Of a stretch of DNA of 64,000 nucleotides, positions 25,469 to 36,157 are shown piece by piece; position 1 is the stretch's first letter, and the number at the start of each line of letters is the position of its first letter. The DNA comes from Halomonas cerina (GTDB lineage: Bacteria > Pseudomonadota > Gammaproteobacteria > Pseudomonadales > Halomonadaceae): assembly GCF_014192215.1 (NCBI RefSeq), contig NZ_JACHXP010000001.1:186001-250000 (forward strand), written 5' to 3'. The notes below the pieces were generated by a model. The model was not told the origin of the DNA. It did no database searches and worked only from the letters and a program-made list of their open reading frames with translations. The position numbers were made by a program, and so were the translations under genes.

Positions 25469-28180
25469 ATGGGTGACATCGCCAGAGAGATTCTGCCAGT
25501 CAATATCGAGGACGAGCTCAAGCAGTCGTACCTCGATTACGCGATGAGCGTGATCATTGGCCGTGCGCTGCCCGACGTGCGCGATGGCTTGAAGCCCGTC
25601 CACCGCCGGGTGCTGTTCGCCATGCATGAACTCGGCAACGACTGGAACAAGCCCTACAAGAAGTCCGCCCGTGTGGTCGGCGATGTCATCGGTAAGTATC
25701 ACCCCCACGGCGACAGCGCCGTCTACGACACCATCGTGCGCATGGCCCAGGACTTCTCCATGCGCCACGTGCTGATCGATGGCCAGGGCAACTTCGGCTC
25801 CATCGACGGCGACAACGCCGCCGCCATGCGTTATACCGAGGTGCGCATGGCCCGGCTCGCCCACGAGCTGCTGGCCGACCTCGAGAAGGACACCGTCGAC
25901 TGGGTCGACAACTACGACGGTACCGAGCGCATTCCCGACGTGCTGCCCACCCGGGTGCCGAACCTGCTGATCAATGGCTCCTCGGGCATCGCCGTGGGCA
26001 TGGCGACCAATATCCCGCCCCACAACATGGCGGAGGTGATCGACGGCTGCCTGGCGCTGATCGACGACTACACCCTGTCGATCGATGACCTGATGGCCTA
26101 CATCCCCGGGCCGGACTTCCCGACCGGCGGCATCATCAACGGCCGCGCCGGCATCCTCGAGGCCTACCGTACCGGCCGCGGGCGCATCTACGTACGCGCC
26201 CGCCACACCATCGAGCATGACGACAAGACGGGCCGCGATCACATCATCGTCACCGAGCTGCCCTACCAGGTGAACAAGGCCCGGTTGATCGAGAAGATTG
26301 CCGAGCTGGTCAAGGACAAGAAAGTCGACGGTATCGCCGAATTGCGCGACGAGTCCGACAAGGATGGTCTGCGGGTCGTCATCGAGGTCAAACGCAGCGA
26401 GTCCGGCGAGGTCGTGGTCAATAACCTCTTCGCCCAGACTCAGCTGCAGAACGTCTTCGGCATCAACATGGTCGCTCTCGAGGATGGTCAGCCGCGCACC
26501 CTGAATCTCAAGGAGGTGCTCGAGGCCTTCATCCGCCACCGTCGCGAGGTGGTCACCCGGCGCACCCTCTTCGAGCTCAAGAAGGCCCGCGAGCGTGGCC
26601 ATATTCTCGAGGGCTTGGCCGTCGCCATCTCCAACATCGATGCGGTGATCGAGCTGATCAAGGCCTCGCCGAACGCCGCTGCGGCCAAGGAGAAGCTGCT
26701 GGCGCGGGCCTGGCAGCCGGGGCAGGTCACCGGCATGCTCGAGCGGGCCGGTGCCACCTCCTGCAAGCCGGAGGAACTGGAAGAGGGCTTCGGGCTGAAC
26801 CCCACCGGCAGCGAGTACCGCCTGTCCGCGGCCCAGGCCCAGGCGATCCTCGAGTTACGCCTGCACCGCCTGACCGGGCTGGAAACCGAGAAGCTGCTCG
26901 ACGAGTACCTGTCGATCCTCGAGAGGATCGCCGAACTTACCGCGATCCTGGCCTCCGCCGATCGCCTGCTCGAGGTGATCCGCGAGGAGCTCGTTGCGGT
27001 GCGCGACCAGTTCGGCAATCCGCGCAAGACCGAGATTCAGGCTAGCCATCTGGATCTGCGCCTCGAGGACCTGATCGCCGAGGAGGACATGGTGGTCACC
27101 GTGTCCCGCTCCGGCTACGCCAAGACCCAGCCGCTCTCCGACTACCAGGCCCAGCGACGCGGCGGGCGCGGCAAGTCCGCCACGGCCATGAAGAACGAGG
27201 ACGTCATCGAGCATCTGCTGGTGGCCTCGACCCATGATACCGTGCTGCTGTTCTCCAATCGCGGCAAGGTCTACTGGCTGAAGGTCTACGAGATGCCCGC
27301 GGCCAGTCGTGGCTCGCGGGGCAAGCCGCTGGTCAACTTGTTGCCGCTGGACGAGGGCGAGGCCATCAACGCCATCCTGCCGGTGCGCGACTACGACCCG
27401 TCGAGCTACATCTTCTTCGCTACGGCCCGGGGCACCGTCAAGCGCACTAGCCTCGAGCAGTTCTCGCGGCCGCGCAGCGTGGGCCTGATCGCCATCGAGT
27501 TGGAGGAGGATGACCGCCTGGTGGGAGCGGCCATCACTACGGGCAGCGACCATGTCATGCTGCTCTCCTCCAACGGCAAGGCGATCCGCTTCGAGGAAAC
27601 CACGGTGCGGGCCATGGGCCGTACCGCCCGTGGCGTGCGCGGCATGAAGCTGCTGGGCGGTGCCGAGGTGATCAGCCTGATCATCCCTCAGAGCCAGCAG
27701 ATCGATGCCGAGGCCGACGTCGGGGCCGAGGCCGAGCAAGGCGCAACCGTCGAGAATGGCAACGGTGGCCAGATCTATATCCTCACCGCCAGTGAGAACG
27801 GCTACGGCAAGCGCACTCGCCTCGAGGAGTTCCCGCTGCGTGGGCGCGGTGGCCAGGGCGTAATCGCCATGCAGACCAGCGATCGCAACGGCGCCCTGGT
27901 CGCCGCCATGCAGGTCTACTCTACCGACGAGATGATGCTGATCACCGATCGCGGCACCCTCGTGCGTACCCGGGTCGACGAGGTCTCGATCACCTCGCGC
28001 AACACCCAGGGCGTGATGCTGATCCGCCTGGGCAATGACGAAACGCTGGTCAAGACCGTGCGCATCGACGAGCCGGGCGACGCCTCGCCGGGCGACGCCT
28101 CGCCGGGCGACGCCTCGGAATCGGGGACAGATCCCCATTTCGATGTTGAAGGTAAAGAAGGGGAGCGAGATGGGGAATAA
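25469..28180 (+). CDS. gyrA: DNA gyrase subunit A
   Basis: 903 aa. It cuts and rejoins DNA during negative supercoiling, with GyrB. The start at 25469 ([18 protein letters not shown]) fits the family and follows AAAGGA; the reading 42 bases upstream is rejected. The catalytic Tyr lies in [10 protein letters not shown]. The quinolone-resistance region reads [17 protein letters not shown] with Ser and Asp at the usual positions, the susceptible-type residues. The C-terminal DNA-wrapping beta-pinwheel follows, with the GyrA box [11 protein letters not shown] (QRRGGRG). The tail is unusual: three exact 15-bp repeats encode PGDAS units, and the last 20 or so residues are encoded by a palindromic repeat element that also supplies the stop codon. 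Confidence 0.97.
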   Translation: MGDIAREILPVNIEDELKQSYLDYAMSVIIGRALPDVRDGLKPVHRRVLFAMHELGNDWNKPYKKSARVVGDVIGKYHPHGDSAVYDTIVRMAQDFSMRHVLIDGQGNFGSIDGDNAAAMRYTEVRMARLAHELLADLEKDTVDWVDNYDGTERIPDVLPTRVPNLLINGSSGIAVGMATNIPPHNMAEVIDGCLALIDDYTLSIDDLMAYIPGPDFPTGGIINGRAGILEAYRTGRGRIYVRARHTIEHDDKTGRDHIIVTELPYQVNKARLIEKIAELVKDKKVDGIAELRDESDKDGLRVVIEVKRSESGEVVVNNLFAQTQLQNVFGINMVALEDGQPRTLNLKEVLEAFIRHRREVVTRRTLFELKKARERGHILEGLAVAISNIDAVIELIKASPNAAAAKEKLLARAWQPGQVTGMLERAGATSCKPEELEEGFGLNPTGSEYRLSAAQAQAILELRLHRLTGLETEKLLDEYLSILERIAELTAILASADRLLEVIREELVAVRDQFGNPRKTEIQASHLDLRLEDLIAEEDMVVTVSRSGYAKTQPLSDYQAQRRGGRGKSATAMKNEDVIEHLLVASTHDTVLLFSNRGKVYWLKVYEMPAASRGSRGKPLVNLLPLDEGEAINAILPVRDYDPSSYIFFATARGTVKRTSLEQFSRPRSVGLIAIELEEDDRLVGAAITTGSDHVMLLSSNGKAIRFEETTVRAMGRTARGVRGMKLLGGAEVISLIIPQSQQIDAEADVGAEAEQGATVENGNGGQIYILTASENGYGKRTRLEEFPLRGRGGQGVIAMQTSDRNGALVAAMQVYSTDEMMLITDRGTLVRTRVDEVSITSRNTQGVMLIRLGNDETLVKTVRIDEPGDASPGDASPGDASESGTDPHFDVEGKEGERDGE
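28073..28117 (+). repeat. Three tandem 15-bp repeats in the gyrA tail
   Basis: CCGGGCGACGCCTCG occurs three times without mismatch, encoding repeated PGDAS in the acidic C-terminal tail of GyrA. In-frame unit length means copy number can change without breaking the gene. Confidence 0.95.
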
Positions 28181-28202
28181 GGGCAATGGGGGACAGTCCC
28201 CC
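28123..28202. repeat. Palindromic repeat element spanning the gyrA/serC junction
   Basis: Two small palindromes bound the element: GGGGACAGATCCCC (28123-28136) and GGGGGACAGTCCCCC (28188-28202). Between them TCCCCATTTCG pairs with CGAGATGGGGA (one mismatch), giving a larger stem-loop. Elements with this GGGGACAG...CCCC signature are dispersed in many proteobacterial genomes (from memory). The element contains the gyrA TAA (28178-28180), the serC ribosome site AAGGGGAG (28158-28165) and the serC ATG (28170). Confidence 0.8.
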
Positions 28203-29306
28203 ATTCACCGTCGCTATAACTTCTGCGCCGGACCGGCGGCGCTGCCCACGGCGGTGCTGGAGCGGGCCCGGGATGAACTGCTGGACTACCACGGCCGCGG
28301 CCTTTCGGTGATGGAGATGAGCCATCGCGGCGAGGACTTCGTTGCCATCGCCGAGCAGGCCGAGGCCGACCTGCGGGAGCTGCTGGCCATTCCCGACAAC
28401 TATCGGGTGCTGTTCACCCAGGGCGGGGCCAGCCTGCAGTTCGCCGCGGTGCCGTACAACCTGCTGGGCCACGGCGGAAGCGCCAATTTCCTGTATACCG
28501 GCATCTGGGGCAAGAAGGCCATGGCCGAGGCCCGGCACCTGTTCGGCGGGGCCCCGGTCGCGGCGTCCAGCGAGGCCAGCGGCCATACCGAAGTGCCCCG
28601 TCAGTCGGACATCGTGCTGAGCGACGATGCCGCCTACCTCCACTACACCGCCAACGAGACCATCGGCGGCCTGGCGTTCGACTATGTTCCCGAGGCGGTG
28701 CAACCCGACGGTCGCGAGGTGCCGCTGGTCTGTGACATGTCCTCCAGCATCCTCTCCGGTGCGCTGGATGTCTCGAAGTTCGGCGTGATCTACGCCGGTG
28801 CCCAGAAGAACATCGGCCCGGCCGGCCTCGTGGTGGTGATCGTCCGCGAGGACCTGCTCGACCGCGCCCGCGCCGACATGCCCAGCCTGCTCGGCTACAA
28901 GACGCTGGCCGAGGCCGGCTCCATGGTCAATACCCCGGCCACCTACAGCTGGTACCTGGCCGGCCTGGTCTTCCAGTGGCTCAAGAATGACATCGGTGGC
29001 CTGGCGGCCATGGACGCCATCAACCGCCGCAAGGCCGAGACGCTCTACGCGGCCATCGACGCAAGCGACTTCTACGCCAACCCGATCGCCCGGCGCAATC
29101 GTTCACGGATGAATATCCCCTTCGTGCTGGCCGACGACCGCCTGGACGAGCCCTTCCTGGAGGAGGCCGAGGCGGCCGGTCTGCTCAACCTCAAGGGACA
29201 TCGCAGCGTCGGGGGCATGCGGGCCAGCCTCTACAACGCCGTTCCCGAGGCCGCGGTCGAGGCTCTGGTCGACTTCATGGCCGATTTCGAGAAGCGCAAG
29301 GGATAA
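28170..29306 (+). CDS. serC: Phosphoserine aminotransferase
   Basis: 378 aa. It makes 3-phosphoserine from 3-phosphohydroxypyruvate in serine synthesis and also serves pyridoxal phosphate synthesis. The family core [17 protein letters not shown] begins at residue 14, so the first 13 residues ([13 protein letters not shown]) are an extension encoded by the repeat element. No later ATG or GTG lies before the core, so the start at 28170, with AAGGGGAG 4 nt upstream, is the only good one. The PLP Lys lies in [15 protein letters not shown]. The start overlaps gyrA by 11 nt in another frame. pheA follows 3 nt after its stop. Confidence 0.95.
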   Translation: MGNKGNGGQSPIHRRYNFCAGPAALPTAVLERARDELLDYHGRGLSVMEMSHRGEDFVAIAEQAEADLRELLAIPDNYRVLFTQGGASLQFAAVPYNLLGHGGSANFLYTGIWGKKAMAEARHLFGGAPVAASSEASGHTEVPRQSDIVLSDDAAYLHYTANETIGGLAFDYVPEAVQPDGREVPLVCDMSSSILSGALDVSKFGVIYAGAQKNIGPAGLVVVIVREDLLDRARADMPSLLGYKTLAEAGSMVNTPATYSWYLAGLVFQWLKNDIGGLAAMDAINRRKAETLYAAIDASDFYANPIARRNRSRMNIPFVLADDRLDEPFLEEAEAAGLLNLKGHRSVGGMRASLYNAVPEAAVEALVDFMADFEKRKG

Positions 29307-29309
29307 TTC

Positions 29310-30404
29310 ATGACCGACGACACCCCCATCGATCTCGAGGCGCTGCGCGAGCGCATCGACAGCCTGGACAGCGAGATCCTGCGCCTGATCAACGAGCGGG
29401 CGGCCTGCGCCCAGCAGGTGGCGCATGTCAAGCTGGCCGAGGACCCTGGGACGATCTTCTATCGCCCCGAGCGTGAGGCTCAGGTACTTCGCCGGATCAT
29501 GGCGCTGAACAAGGGGCCGCTGGACAGCGAGGAGATCGCCCGCCTGTTCCGGGAGATCATGTCCGCCTGCCTGGCGCTGGAGCAGCCGATCAAGGTCGCC
29601 TACCTGGGGCCGGAAGGCACCTTCACTCAACAGGCCGCGCTCAAGCACTTCGGCGAGAGCGCCATCAGCCTGCCCATGGCGGCCATCGACGAGGTGTTCC
29701 GCGAGGTCGAGGCCGGCGCCGTCAACTATGGCGTGGTGCCGGTGGAGAATTCCACCGAGGGCGTCGTCAACCACACCCTGGACTCCTTCATGGACTCCGG
29801 GCTCAGGATCTGCGGTGAGGTGGTGCTGCGCATCCACCATCACCTGCTGATGAGCGAGACCACTCGCCGGGACAAGGTGTCGCGGATCTACTCCCATCCG
29901 CAGTCCTTCGCTCAGTGTCGGAAGTGGCTCGACGCTCACTTCCCCCATGCCGAGCGGGTGCCGGTCTCGTCCAATGCCGAGGCGGCGCGCCTGGTCAAGA
30001 CCGAGTGGCACAGTGCCGCCATCGCCGGGGACATGGCCGCCAAGCTCTATGGCCTGACCCGGCTCGCGGAGAAGATCGAGGATCGTCCCGACAACTCCAC
30101 GCGCTTCTTGATCATCGGCCACCAGGACGTCCCGATGTCCGGCGAGGATAAGACCTCAATCGTGGTGGCGATGCGCAACCAGCCCGGTGCCCTGCATGAG
30201 CTACTGGAGCCCTTCCACCGTCATCAGATCGACATGACGCGCCTGGAGACGCGGCCATCGCGCAGCGGCGTATGGAACTATGTCTTCTTCATCGATTTCA
30301 AGGGACACCACGACGAGCCGCGTGTGGCGGCGGTACTCGAGGAGGTCAAGTTGCGCGCCGCCGAGGTGAAGGTGCTGGGTTCCTACCCGGTGGGTGTGCT
30401 CTAG
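29310..30404 (+). CDS. pheA: Chorismate mutase/prephenate dehydratase (P-protein)
   Basis: 364 aa. It converts chorismate to prephenate and then phenylpyruvate for phenylalanine. Residues about 8-95 are the AroQ-type mutase (LRERIDSLDSEILRLINERA). About 100-275 is the dehydratase (VAYLGPEGTFTQQAA, VPVENSTEGVVNHTLD, RFLIIGHQDV). About 285-360 is the ACT regulatory domain (PGALHELLEPF, ETRPSRSGVWNYVFFID), with the ESRP-like ETRP signature for phenylalanine feedback. It is in an operon with serC before it and tyrA-aroA 2 nt after it. Confidence 0.97.
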   Translation: MTDDTPIDLEALRERIDSLDSEILRLINERAACAQQVAHVKLAEDPGTIFYRPEREAQVLRRIMALNKGPLDSEEIARLFREIMSACLALEQPIKVAYLGPEGTFTQQAALKHFGESAISLPMAAIDEVFREVEAGAVNYGVVPVENSTEGVVNHTLDSFMDSGLRICGEVVLRIHHHLLMSETTRRDKVSRIYSHPQSFAQCRKWLDAHFPHAERVPVSSNAEAARLVKTEWHSAAIAGDMAAKLYGLTRLAEKIEDRPDNSTRFLIIGHQDVPMSGEDKTSIVVAMRNQPGALHELLEPFHRHQIDMTRLETRPSRSGVWNYVFFIDFKGHHDEPRVAAVLEEVKLRAAEVKVLGSYPVGVL

Positions 30405-30406
30405 GC

Positions 30407-32671
30407 ATGCGCATCGAGGAGTCCCGTATCCTGATCGTTGGCCTGGGGTTGATCGGCGGGTCCCTGGCCGCGGCACTGCGTCGCTCCGGCTTCGCCGGCG
30501 AGGGCCGAGAGATCGTCGCCTGTGACCCGGACGCCGGCGAGATCGAGCGCGGCATCGCCATGGGCCTGATCGAGCGTGGTGGCACTCGGCTGGCCCCCCT
30601 GGTCGAGGGGTGCTCGCTGATCGTGCTCGCCGTCCCGGTGCTGGCCATGCGCGGCGTCATGGACGAGCTGGCGGGGTGGCTCGAGCGGGCCGCGCCCGGT
30701 GTGGTGATCACCGATGTCGGTAGCACCAAGGCGACCCTTCGCGAGGCGGCCCGCTCCGCCTTCGGGCGGATGCCCACCAACCTGGTGCTCGGCCATCCCA
30801 TCGCCGGTTCCGAGAAGAGCGGAGTGGCCGCGGCCAACGCCGAGCTCTACGTGGGACACAAGGTGATCCTGACCCCTCAGGCGGACACCGATCCCGACGC
30901 CCTGGCCCGGGTGCGGGCACTGTGGGTCGCCACGGGCGCCGAGGTGCTGGAAATGGAGATCGAGCGCCACGATCAGGTGCTGGCGCGGACCAGTCATCTG
31001 CCGCACCTGCTGGCCTTCTCGCTGGTCGATACCCTGGCGCGCCAGGACGAGCGCCTGGAGATCTTCCGCTATGCCGCCGGCGGCTTTCGCGACTTTACCC
31101 GCATCGCCGGCAGCGACCCGGTGATGTGGCGTGACATCTTCATCGCCAACCGTGACGCGGTCCTCGAGGCACTGGATGACTTCGAGGGCGGGGTGGCGCG
31201 CCTTAGGCGCGCCGTGGAGGCCGGTGACACCGATGCCATGCTGGCGACCTTCGACCGGGCCAGCCATGCGCGACACTATTTCGAATCGCTGCTGAACCAG
31301 ACCAGTTATCAGGCGGAATACCAGATGCAACCACACGGCAACCTGCGCTACCGGGTCAGCCCCGGCGGCGGCGTGAGCGGGCGCATTCGCGTGCCCGGCG
31401 ACAAGTCAATTTCTCACCGCTCCATCATGCTCGGCGCCCTGGCCGAGGGGGTGACCGAGGTGAAGGGCTTTCTTGAGGGCGAGGACAGCCTGGCGACCCT
31501 GCAGGCCTTCCGCGAGATGGGCGTGGCCATCGAGGGGCCTCACCAGGGACGCGTCACCATCCACGGGGTGGGTATGCGTGGCCTGAAGGCCCCGAGCGGC
31601 CCGCTCTACGTGGGTAACGCCGGCACCGCCATGCGGCTGTTCGCCGGGCTGCTGGCCGGTCAGGCCTTCGACACCGAGCTGACCGGCGACGCCTCCCTGA
31701 CCAAGCGGCCCATGGGCCGGGTGGCCGACCCGCTGCGCGAGATGGGCGCGGTGATCGAGACCGCCGAGGGGGGCCGTCCGCCGCTCAAGATCAAGGGCGG
31801 CCAACGGCTCACCGGCATCGCCTATGACATGCCCATGGCCAGTGCCCAGGTGAAGTCCTGCCTGCTGCTCGCCGGGCTCTATGCCGAGGGCGAGACTCGA
31901 GTGCGCGAACCGGCGCCGACCCGCGACCATACCGAGCGCATGCTGGCCGGCTTCGGCTATGCGGTGCAGCGGGATGGCAACACTTGCTGGCTCACCGGTG
32001 GGGGCAAGCTTATCGCCGCGCCCATCGATGTGCCCTCGGATATCTCGTCGGCCACTTTCTTCCTGGTGGCCGCGGCGATATCCCCGGGGTCGGACCTGGT
32101 GCTGGAGCATGTCGGCATCAATCCCACCCGGATCGGCGTGATCAATATCCTCCAATTGATGGGCGCCGACCTGCACCTGGAGAACCAGCGCGAGGTGGGC
32201 GGCGAGCCGGTGGCCGACCTGCACATTCGCTACGCGCCGCTCAAGGGCATCGATATTCCGGTGGAGCAGGTGCCGCTGGCCATCGACGAGTTCCCGGCGT
32301 TGTTCGTCGCCGCGGCCAATGCCGAGGGCGTGACGCGTCTGCGCGGCGCCGGTGAGCTGCGCGTTAAGGAATCCGACCGGCTGCAGGCCATGGCCAACGG
32401 CCTCACCGTGCTGGGTGTCGAGAACCGCCTGCACGAGGACGGCATCGACATCGTCGGGGGAGGGCCGGAGGATGGCCCGAACTACGGCGGCGGCCATATC
32501 GACAGCCTGGGGGATCACCGTATTGCCATGGCCTTCGCCATCGCCGCTCTCAGGGCGTCCAGCGAGATCATCATCGATGACTGCGCCAATGTGGCCACCT
32601 CCTTCCCCGGATTCATCGATCTGGCGCGCCGGGTCGGCCTCGTCCTCGAGGAAGCGCAGGAGGTGTCATGA
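30407..32671 (+). CDS. Bifunctional prephenate dehydrogenase/EPSP synthase
   Basis: 754 aa, a TyrA-AroA fusion. Residues 1 to about 300 are prephenate dehydrogenase (tyrosine branch): NAD-binding [36 protein letters not shown]. About 310-754 is 3-phosphoshikimate 1-carboxyvinyltransferase: [54 protein letters not shown]. The same fusion is known from Pseudomonas and relatives. The ATG at 30407 lies 2 nt after the pheA stop; the longer upstream frame overlaps pheA and is rejected. The AroA active-site segment has Gly at [11 protein letters not shown], the usual residue, so no glyphosate-tolerance change is evident. Confidence 0.96.
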   Translation: MRIEESRILIVGLGLIGGSLAAALRRSGFAGEGREIVACDPDAGEIERGIAMGLIERGGTRLAPLVEGCSLIVLAVPVLAMRGVMDELAGWLERAAPGVVITDVGSTKATLREAARSAFGRMPTNLVLGHPIAGSEKSGVAAANAELYVGHKVILTPQADTDPDALARVRALWVATGAEVLEMEIERHDQVLARTSHLPHLLAFSLVDTLARQDERLEIFRYAAGGFRDFTRIAGSDPVMWRDIFIANRDAVLEALDDFEGGVARLRRAVEAGDTDAMLATFDRASHARHYFESLLNQTSYQAEYQMQPHGNLRYRVSPGGGVSGRIRVPGDKSISHRSIMLGALAEGVTEVKGFLEGEDSLATLQAFREMGVAIEGPHQGRVTIHGVGMRGLKAPSGPLYVGNAGTAMRLFAGLLAGQAFDTELTGDASLTKRPMGRVADPLREMGAVIETAEGGRPPLKIKGGQRLTGIAYDMPMASAQVKSCLLLAGLYAEGETRVREPAPTRDHTERMLAGFGYAVQRDGNTCWLTGGGKLIAAPIDVPSDISSATFFLVAAAISPGSDLVLEHVGINPTRIGVINILQLMGADLHLENQREVGGEPVADLHIRYAPLKGIDIPVEQVPLAIDEFPALFVAAANAEGVTRLRGAGELRVKESDRLQAMANGLTVLGVENRLHEDGIDIVGGGPEDGPNYGGGHIDSLGDHRIAMAFAIAALRASSEIIIDDCANVATSFPGFIDLARRVGLVLEEAQEVS

Positions 32672-33363
32672 GCAGGATGGCTGCCGTCCCGGTGCTGACC
32701 ATCGATGGCCCTGGCGGGGCCGGCAAGGGCACCATCAGTCGGCTGGTGGCCGATCGCCTGGGCTGGCACCTGCTGGACAGCGGTGCCCTGTATCGGCTGA
32801 CCGCGCTGGCCGCGGTCAAGCACGAGGTGGCGCTGGACGATGAAGCGCGGGTGGCCGAGGTAGCCGCCGAGCTTGACGTGGCCTTCGTGGCCGAGTCGGA
32901 GGCCACCCGGGTGCTGCTCGAGGGCGAGGATGCCACCACGACCATTCGCACCGAACAGATCGGGGATGCCGCCTCGCGGGTGGCCGCGCTGCCGGCGGTG
33001 CGCGAGGCGCTGCTCAAGCGCCAGCGCGACTTCCGGAAGTCTCCTGGTCTGGTGGCCGACGGTCGCGACATGGGCACCGTGGTGTTCCCCGAGGCACCCC
33101 TCAAGGTGTTCCTGACGGCCAGCGCCGAGGAGCGCGCCCGGCGGCGCCACCTGCAGTTGCGGGAGGCCGGGGTGGATGCTAGTCTATCGAGTCTTCTAAA
33201 GGAGATTCAGGCACGCGATGCACGCGACATGCAGCGCAGCGTGGCCCCGCTCGTACCGGCCGATGATGCGGTCGAGCTGGACACCACGAGCCTGACGATA
33301 CCGGAAGTGGTGAATCGGCTGACGGATCTGCTGACCGAACGGGGTCTGGCAACCGCCACCTGA
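32668..33363 (+). CDS. cmk: Cytidylate kinase
   Basis: 231 aa. It phosphorylates CMP and dCMP. P-loop [21 protein letters not shown], then [24 protein letters not shown] and the lid region [13 protein letters not shown]. The length is typical. The ATG overlaps the tyrA-aroA stop as ATGA, so it is translationally coupled to the aromatic operon. The cmk-rpsA order is conserved in gammaproteobacteria. Confidence 0.97.
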   Translation: MSRMAAVPVLTIDGPGGAGKGTISRLVADRLGWHLLDSGALYRLTALAAVKHEVALDDEARVAEVAAELDVAFVAESEATRVLLEGEDATTTIRTEQIGDAASRVAALPAVREALLKRQRDFRKSPGLVADGRDMGTVVFPEAPLKVFLTASAEERARRRHLQLREAGVDASLSSLLKEIQARDARDMQRSVAPLVPADDAVELDTTSLTIPEVVNRLTDLLTERGLATAT

Positions 33364-33541
33364 ACTCCCTTGCGGAGCCCCCGGCCAGATGTGATGACGT
33401 GATCAGGCACCCCGTTTCCCGTGAGCCAGGTCAGGTCGAACCAGCGCCAACATCCCCGGGGGCTGTCTGGAATGGCCCGCACTCGCTGGTGGTGCGGAGA
33501 AGCGGTCCTGCCGCACACAACGTTGATCACGTAGGAACATC

Positions 33542-35218
33542 ATGAGCGAAAGCTTTGCTGAACTGTTTGAACAGTCACTCCAGGACATCAACATGGAGCC
33601 GGGCGCCATCGTTCCGGCCACCGTCGTCGATATCGAGGGTGACTGGGTCACCGTCAATGCCGGCCTGAAGTCCGAGGGGCAGATCCCCGCGGCCCAGTTC
33701 CGCGACGAGAACGGCGAACTGACCATCGCCGTCGGCGACGAAGTCCACGTCGCCCTGGAGGCCGTCGAGGACGGTTTCGGCGAGACGCGCCTGTCGCGCG
33801 AGAAGGCCAAGCGCGCCGAGGCGTGGAAGGTGCTGGAGGCGGCCTTCGAGAAGGAAGAGATCGTCAAGGGCGTGATCAACGGCAAGGTCAAGGGCGGCTT
33901 CACCGTCGACGTGGATTCCATCCGTGCCTTCCTGCCGGGGTCCCTGGTGGATGTGCGCCCGGTGCGCGACACGACCCACCTCGAGAACAAGGAACTCGAC
34001 TTCAAGGTCATCAAGCTCGACCCGAAGCGCAACAACGTGGTGGTGTCTCGCCGCGCCGTGCTCGAGGCCGAGAACAGCGCCGAGCGTGAGGCCCTCCTTG
34101 CCACGTTGCAGGAAGGCCAGCAGATCGTCGGTATCGTCAAGAACCTCACCGACTACGGTGCCTTCGTCGACCTGGGTGGCGTCGATGGCCTGCTGCACAT
34201 CACCGACATGGCCTGGAAGCGCATCAAGCATCCCAGCGAGATCGTGGCCGTGGGTGACGAGATCACCGTCAAGGTGCTCAAGTTCGACCGTGAGCGCAAC
34301 CGCGTCTCCCTGGGCCTGAAGCAGCTGGGCGAGGATCCGTGGGTCAACATCAAGGATCGTTATCCGGAAGGCACCAAGGTCCACGCTACGGTCACCAACC
34401 TCACCGACTACGGCTGCTTCGCCGAACTGGAAGAGGGGGTCGAGGGCCTGGTTCACGTCTCCGAGATGGACTGGACCAACAAGAATATCCATCCGTCCAA
34501 GGTCGTCCAGGTCGGCGATGACGTGGACGTCATGGTATTGGATATTGACGAGGAGCGTCGCCGTATCTCGCTGGGTATCAAACAGTGCACCGCGAATCCC
34601 TGGGAGACCTTCAACGCCCGCTACAACAAGGGCGACCGGGTGTCCGGTACCATCAAGTCGATCACCGACTTCGGTATCTTCATCGGTCTCGAGGGTGGCA
34701 TCGACGGGCTGGTCCACCTGTCCGACATCTCCTGGACCGACGGGGGTGAAGAGGCCGTTCGCCAGTTCAAGAAAGGCGACGAGGTGGAAGCCGTCATTCT
34801 CTCCATCGACCCGGAGCGTGAGCGCATCTCGCTGGGCATCAAGCAGCTCGATACCGATCCGGTCTCCGAGTTCCTGGCCGTCAACGACAAGGGCTCCATC
34901 GTCACCGGTCGCGTGGTCGACGTCGATGCCAAGGAAGCCCAGGTCGAGCTGGCCACCGATGTCGTCGCCGTGCTGAAGGCATCCGAGATCAGCGCCGACC
35001 GTGTCGAGGATGCCCGCAACGTGCTGAGCATCGGCGACAGCGTCGAGGCCCGTATCATCGGGGTCGATCGTAAGAATCGCCAGATCGCCCTGTCCGTCAA
35101 GGCCAAGGATCAGGATGATACCCGTCGCAGCATGAGCAAGCTGCGCGAGCAGGATGTCGAGGGCGGTGGCCCGACCACCATCGGCGACCTGATTAAGCAG
35201 CAGATGGGGCAGGACTGA
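33542..35218 (+). CDS. rpsA: 30S ribosomal protein S1
   Basis: 558 aa, the usual length for gammaproteobacterial S1. Six S1 OB-fold repeats are visible; examples are [40 protein letters not shown] and [20 protein letters not shown]. It binds mRNA and helps unfold it on the small subunit. A 178-base gap after cmk probably holds its own promoter and leader. It ends at a strong terminator; ihfB, which often follows rpsA in gammaproteobacteria, is absent from this position. Confidence 0.98.
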   Translation: MSESFAELFEQSLQDINMEPGAIVPATVVDIEGDWVTVNAGLKSEGQIPAAQFRDENGELTIAVGDEVHVALEAVEDGFGETRLSREKAKRAEAWKVLEAAFEKEEIVKGVINGKVKGGFTVDVDSIRAFLPGSLVDVRPVRDTTHLENKELDFKVIKLDPKRNNVVVSRRAVLEAENSAEREALLATLQEGQQIVGIVKNLTDYGAFVDLGGVDGLLHITDMAWKRIKHPSEIVAVGDEITVKVLKFDRERNRVSLGLKQLGEDPWVNIKDRYPEGTKVHATVTNLTDYGCFAELEEGVEGLVHVSEMDWTNKNIHPSKVVQVGDDVDVMVLDIDEERRRISLGIKQCTANPWETFNARYNKGDRVSGTIKSITDFGIFIGLEGGIDGLVHLSDISWTDGGEEAVRQFKKGDEVEAVILSIDPERERISLGIKQLDTDPVSEFLAVNDKGSIVTGRVVDVDAKEAQVELATDVVAVLKASEISADRVEDARNVLSIGDSVEARIIGVDRKNRQIALSVKAKDQDDTRRSMSKLREQDVEGGGPTTIGDLIKQQMGQD

Positions 35219-35259
35219 GTCTGACGGACCACGTCCGCACGACGTCGGTAACCCGCGAG

Positions 35260-35286
35260 CACCGCCCTTCGGGGCGGTGTTTGTTT
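35260..35286 (+). terminator. Intrinsic terminator of rpsA
   Basis: CACCGCCC, loop TTCG, GGGCGGTG followed by TTTGTTT, 41 bases after the rpsA stop: a classic tetraloop hairpin with U-rich tail. Confidence 0.9.
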
Positions 35287-35505
35287 ATAGGCCGCATGAA
35301 GTTTCATGGTTCCTCATGATGCTTCTCCTTGCCGGCACCGACGGTTTGACAGTATTTCGCATTAGCTCGTGTGTCCAGGATCCCGTTATGCCGCGATAGG
35401 GGAGAGGCGGGTTAACGGAAGAGTGGGGTGTTTCTATTGACGGCTATAGTGCTCGAACAGCAGTCGGGTTATTGTGCCGTTAAAGAACTCGGCCTGTTTC
35501 ATATG

Positions 35506-35534
35506 TTGCGAAACGAGTGGGCAACGGTAATAAT
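35506..35534 (+). promoter_or_regulatory. Probable sigma-70 promoter of mvaT
   Basis: TTGCGA (35506-35511) and TAATAAT (35528-35534) with 16 to 17 bases between, about 45 bases before the mvaT ATG, in an AT-richer stretch (35287-35578) that otherwise shows no gene. AT-richness would allow MvaT to bind its own promoter (inference). Confidence 0.5.
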
Positions 35535-35578
35535 GCCGGGGCATCCCGATTATCCATGTTCAAGAAAGGAAGTGCCCC

Positions 35579-35962
35579 ATGTCCTCCATGCTCAGCAATT
35601 ACATGCAGAAGGAACAGCAACTCAAGCAACTCCAATCCGAGTTGGAAAAATTGCAGAATGACGACCGGCTCAAGGCCGAACTCGAATTCAAGGACAGGCT
35701 GGAAGCGCTGATGCGCGAATTCGACAAGAGTGCGGCCGATGTGATCGAGTTGCTGAACCCCCAGCCGGCCGCTGCTGCGCCCAAGAGTGCGGCGTCGACC
35801 ACCAGTACCGGGCGTCGCAAGCGCAAGTTGAAGATCTACAAGAACCCCAATACCGGTGAGGTCGTCGAAACCCGTGGCGGTAATCAGAAGACCTTGAAGG
35901 CCTGGAAGGACGAGTTCGGTGCCGACACCGTCGAGTCCTGGCTGGTGCGGGTCGAGGAGTGA
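35579..35962 (+). CDS. mvaT: MvaT-family H-NS-like xenogeneic silencer
   Basis: 127 aa. An N-terminal coiled-coil oligomerisation part (MSSMLSNYMQKEQQLKQLQ ... FKDRLEALMREFDKSAADVI) is followed by an Ala/Ser/Pro linker (about 62-78) and a C-terminal DNA-binding domain (RKRKLKIYKNPNTGEVVETR, then GGNQKTLKAWKDEFG). This matches Pseudomonas MvaT/MvaU (YKNPHTGEVVETKGGNHKTLK). Such proteins coat AT-rich, horizontally acquired DNA and silence it. AAAGGAAG precedes the ATG. It lies between rpsA and a short paralog of its N-terminal half. Confidence 0.9.
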   Translation: MSSMLSNYMQKEQQLKQLQSELEKLQNDDRLKAELEFKDRLEALMREFDKSAADVIELLNPQPAAAAPKSAASTTSTGRRKRKLKIYKNPNTGEVVETRGGNQKTLKAWKDEFGADTVESWLVRVEE

Positions 35963-36157
35963 TACCTGGCACCGATCGGTAAAGGACGCATCGGCGCCGC
36001 CTGCGGGCGGCGTCGCCGTTTTGCCTGGTCACTGCTACCCACGCGGGGTGACAGGTGATTTACGGCATGTCAGGCGGTATACTGATTATTGGACTCCGCG
36101 TGGATGTCGGCATTTCCCCCTATCCTTGGCCGACATCATCTGGATCACAGGTAACGC

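Noticed and set aside
35428..35661. 77-aa ORF before mvaT
   Set aside because: It overlaps the mvaT start in another frame, lacks a ribosome site and covers the likely mvaT promoter.
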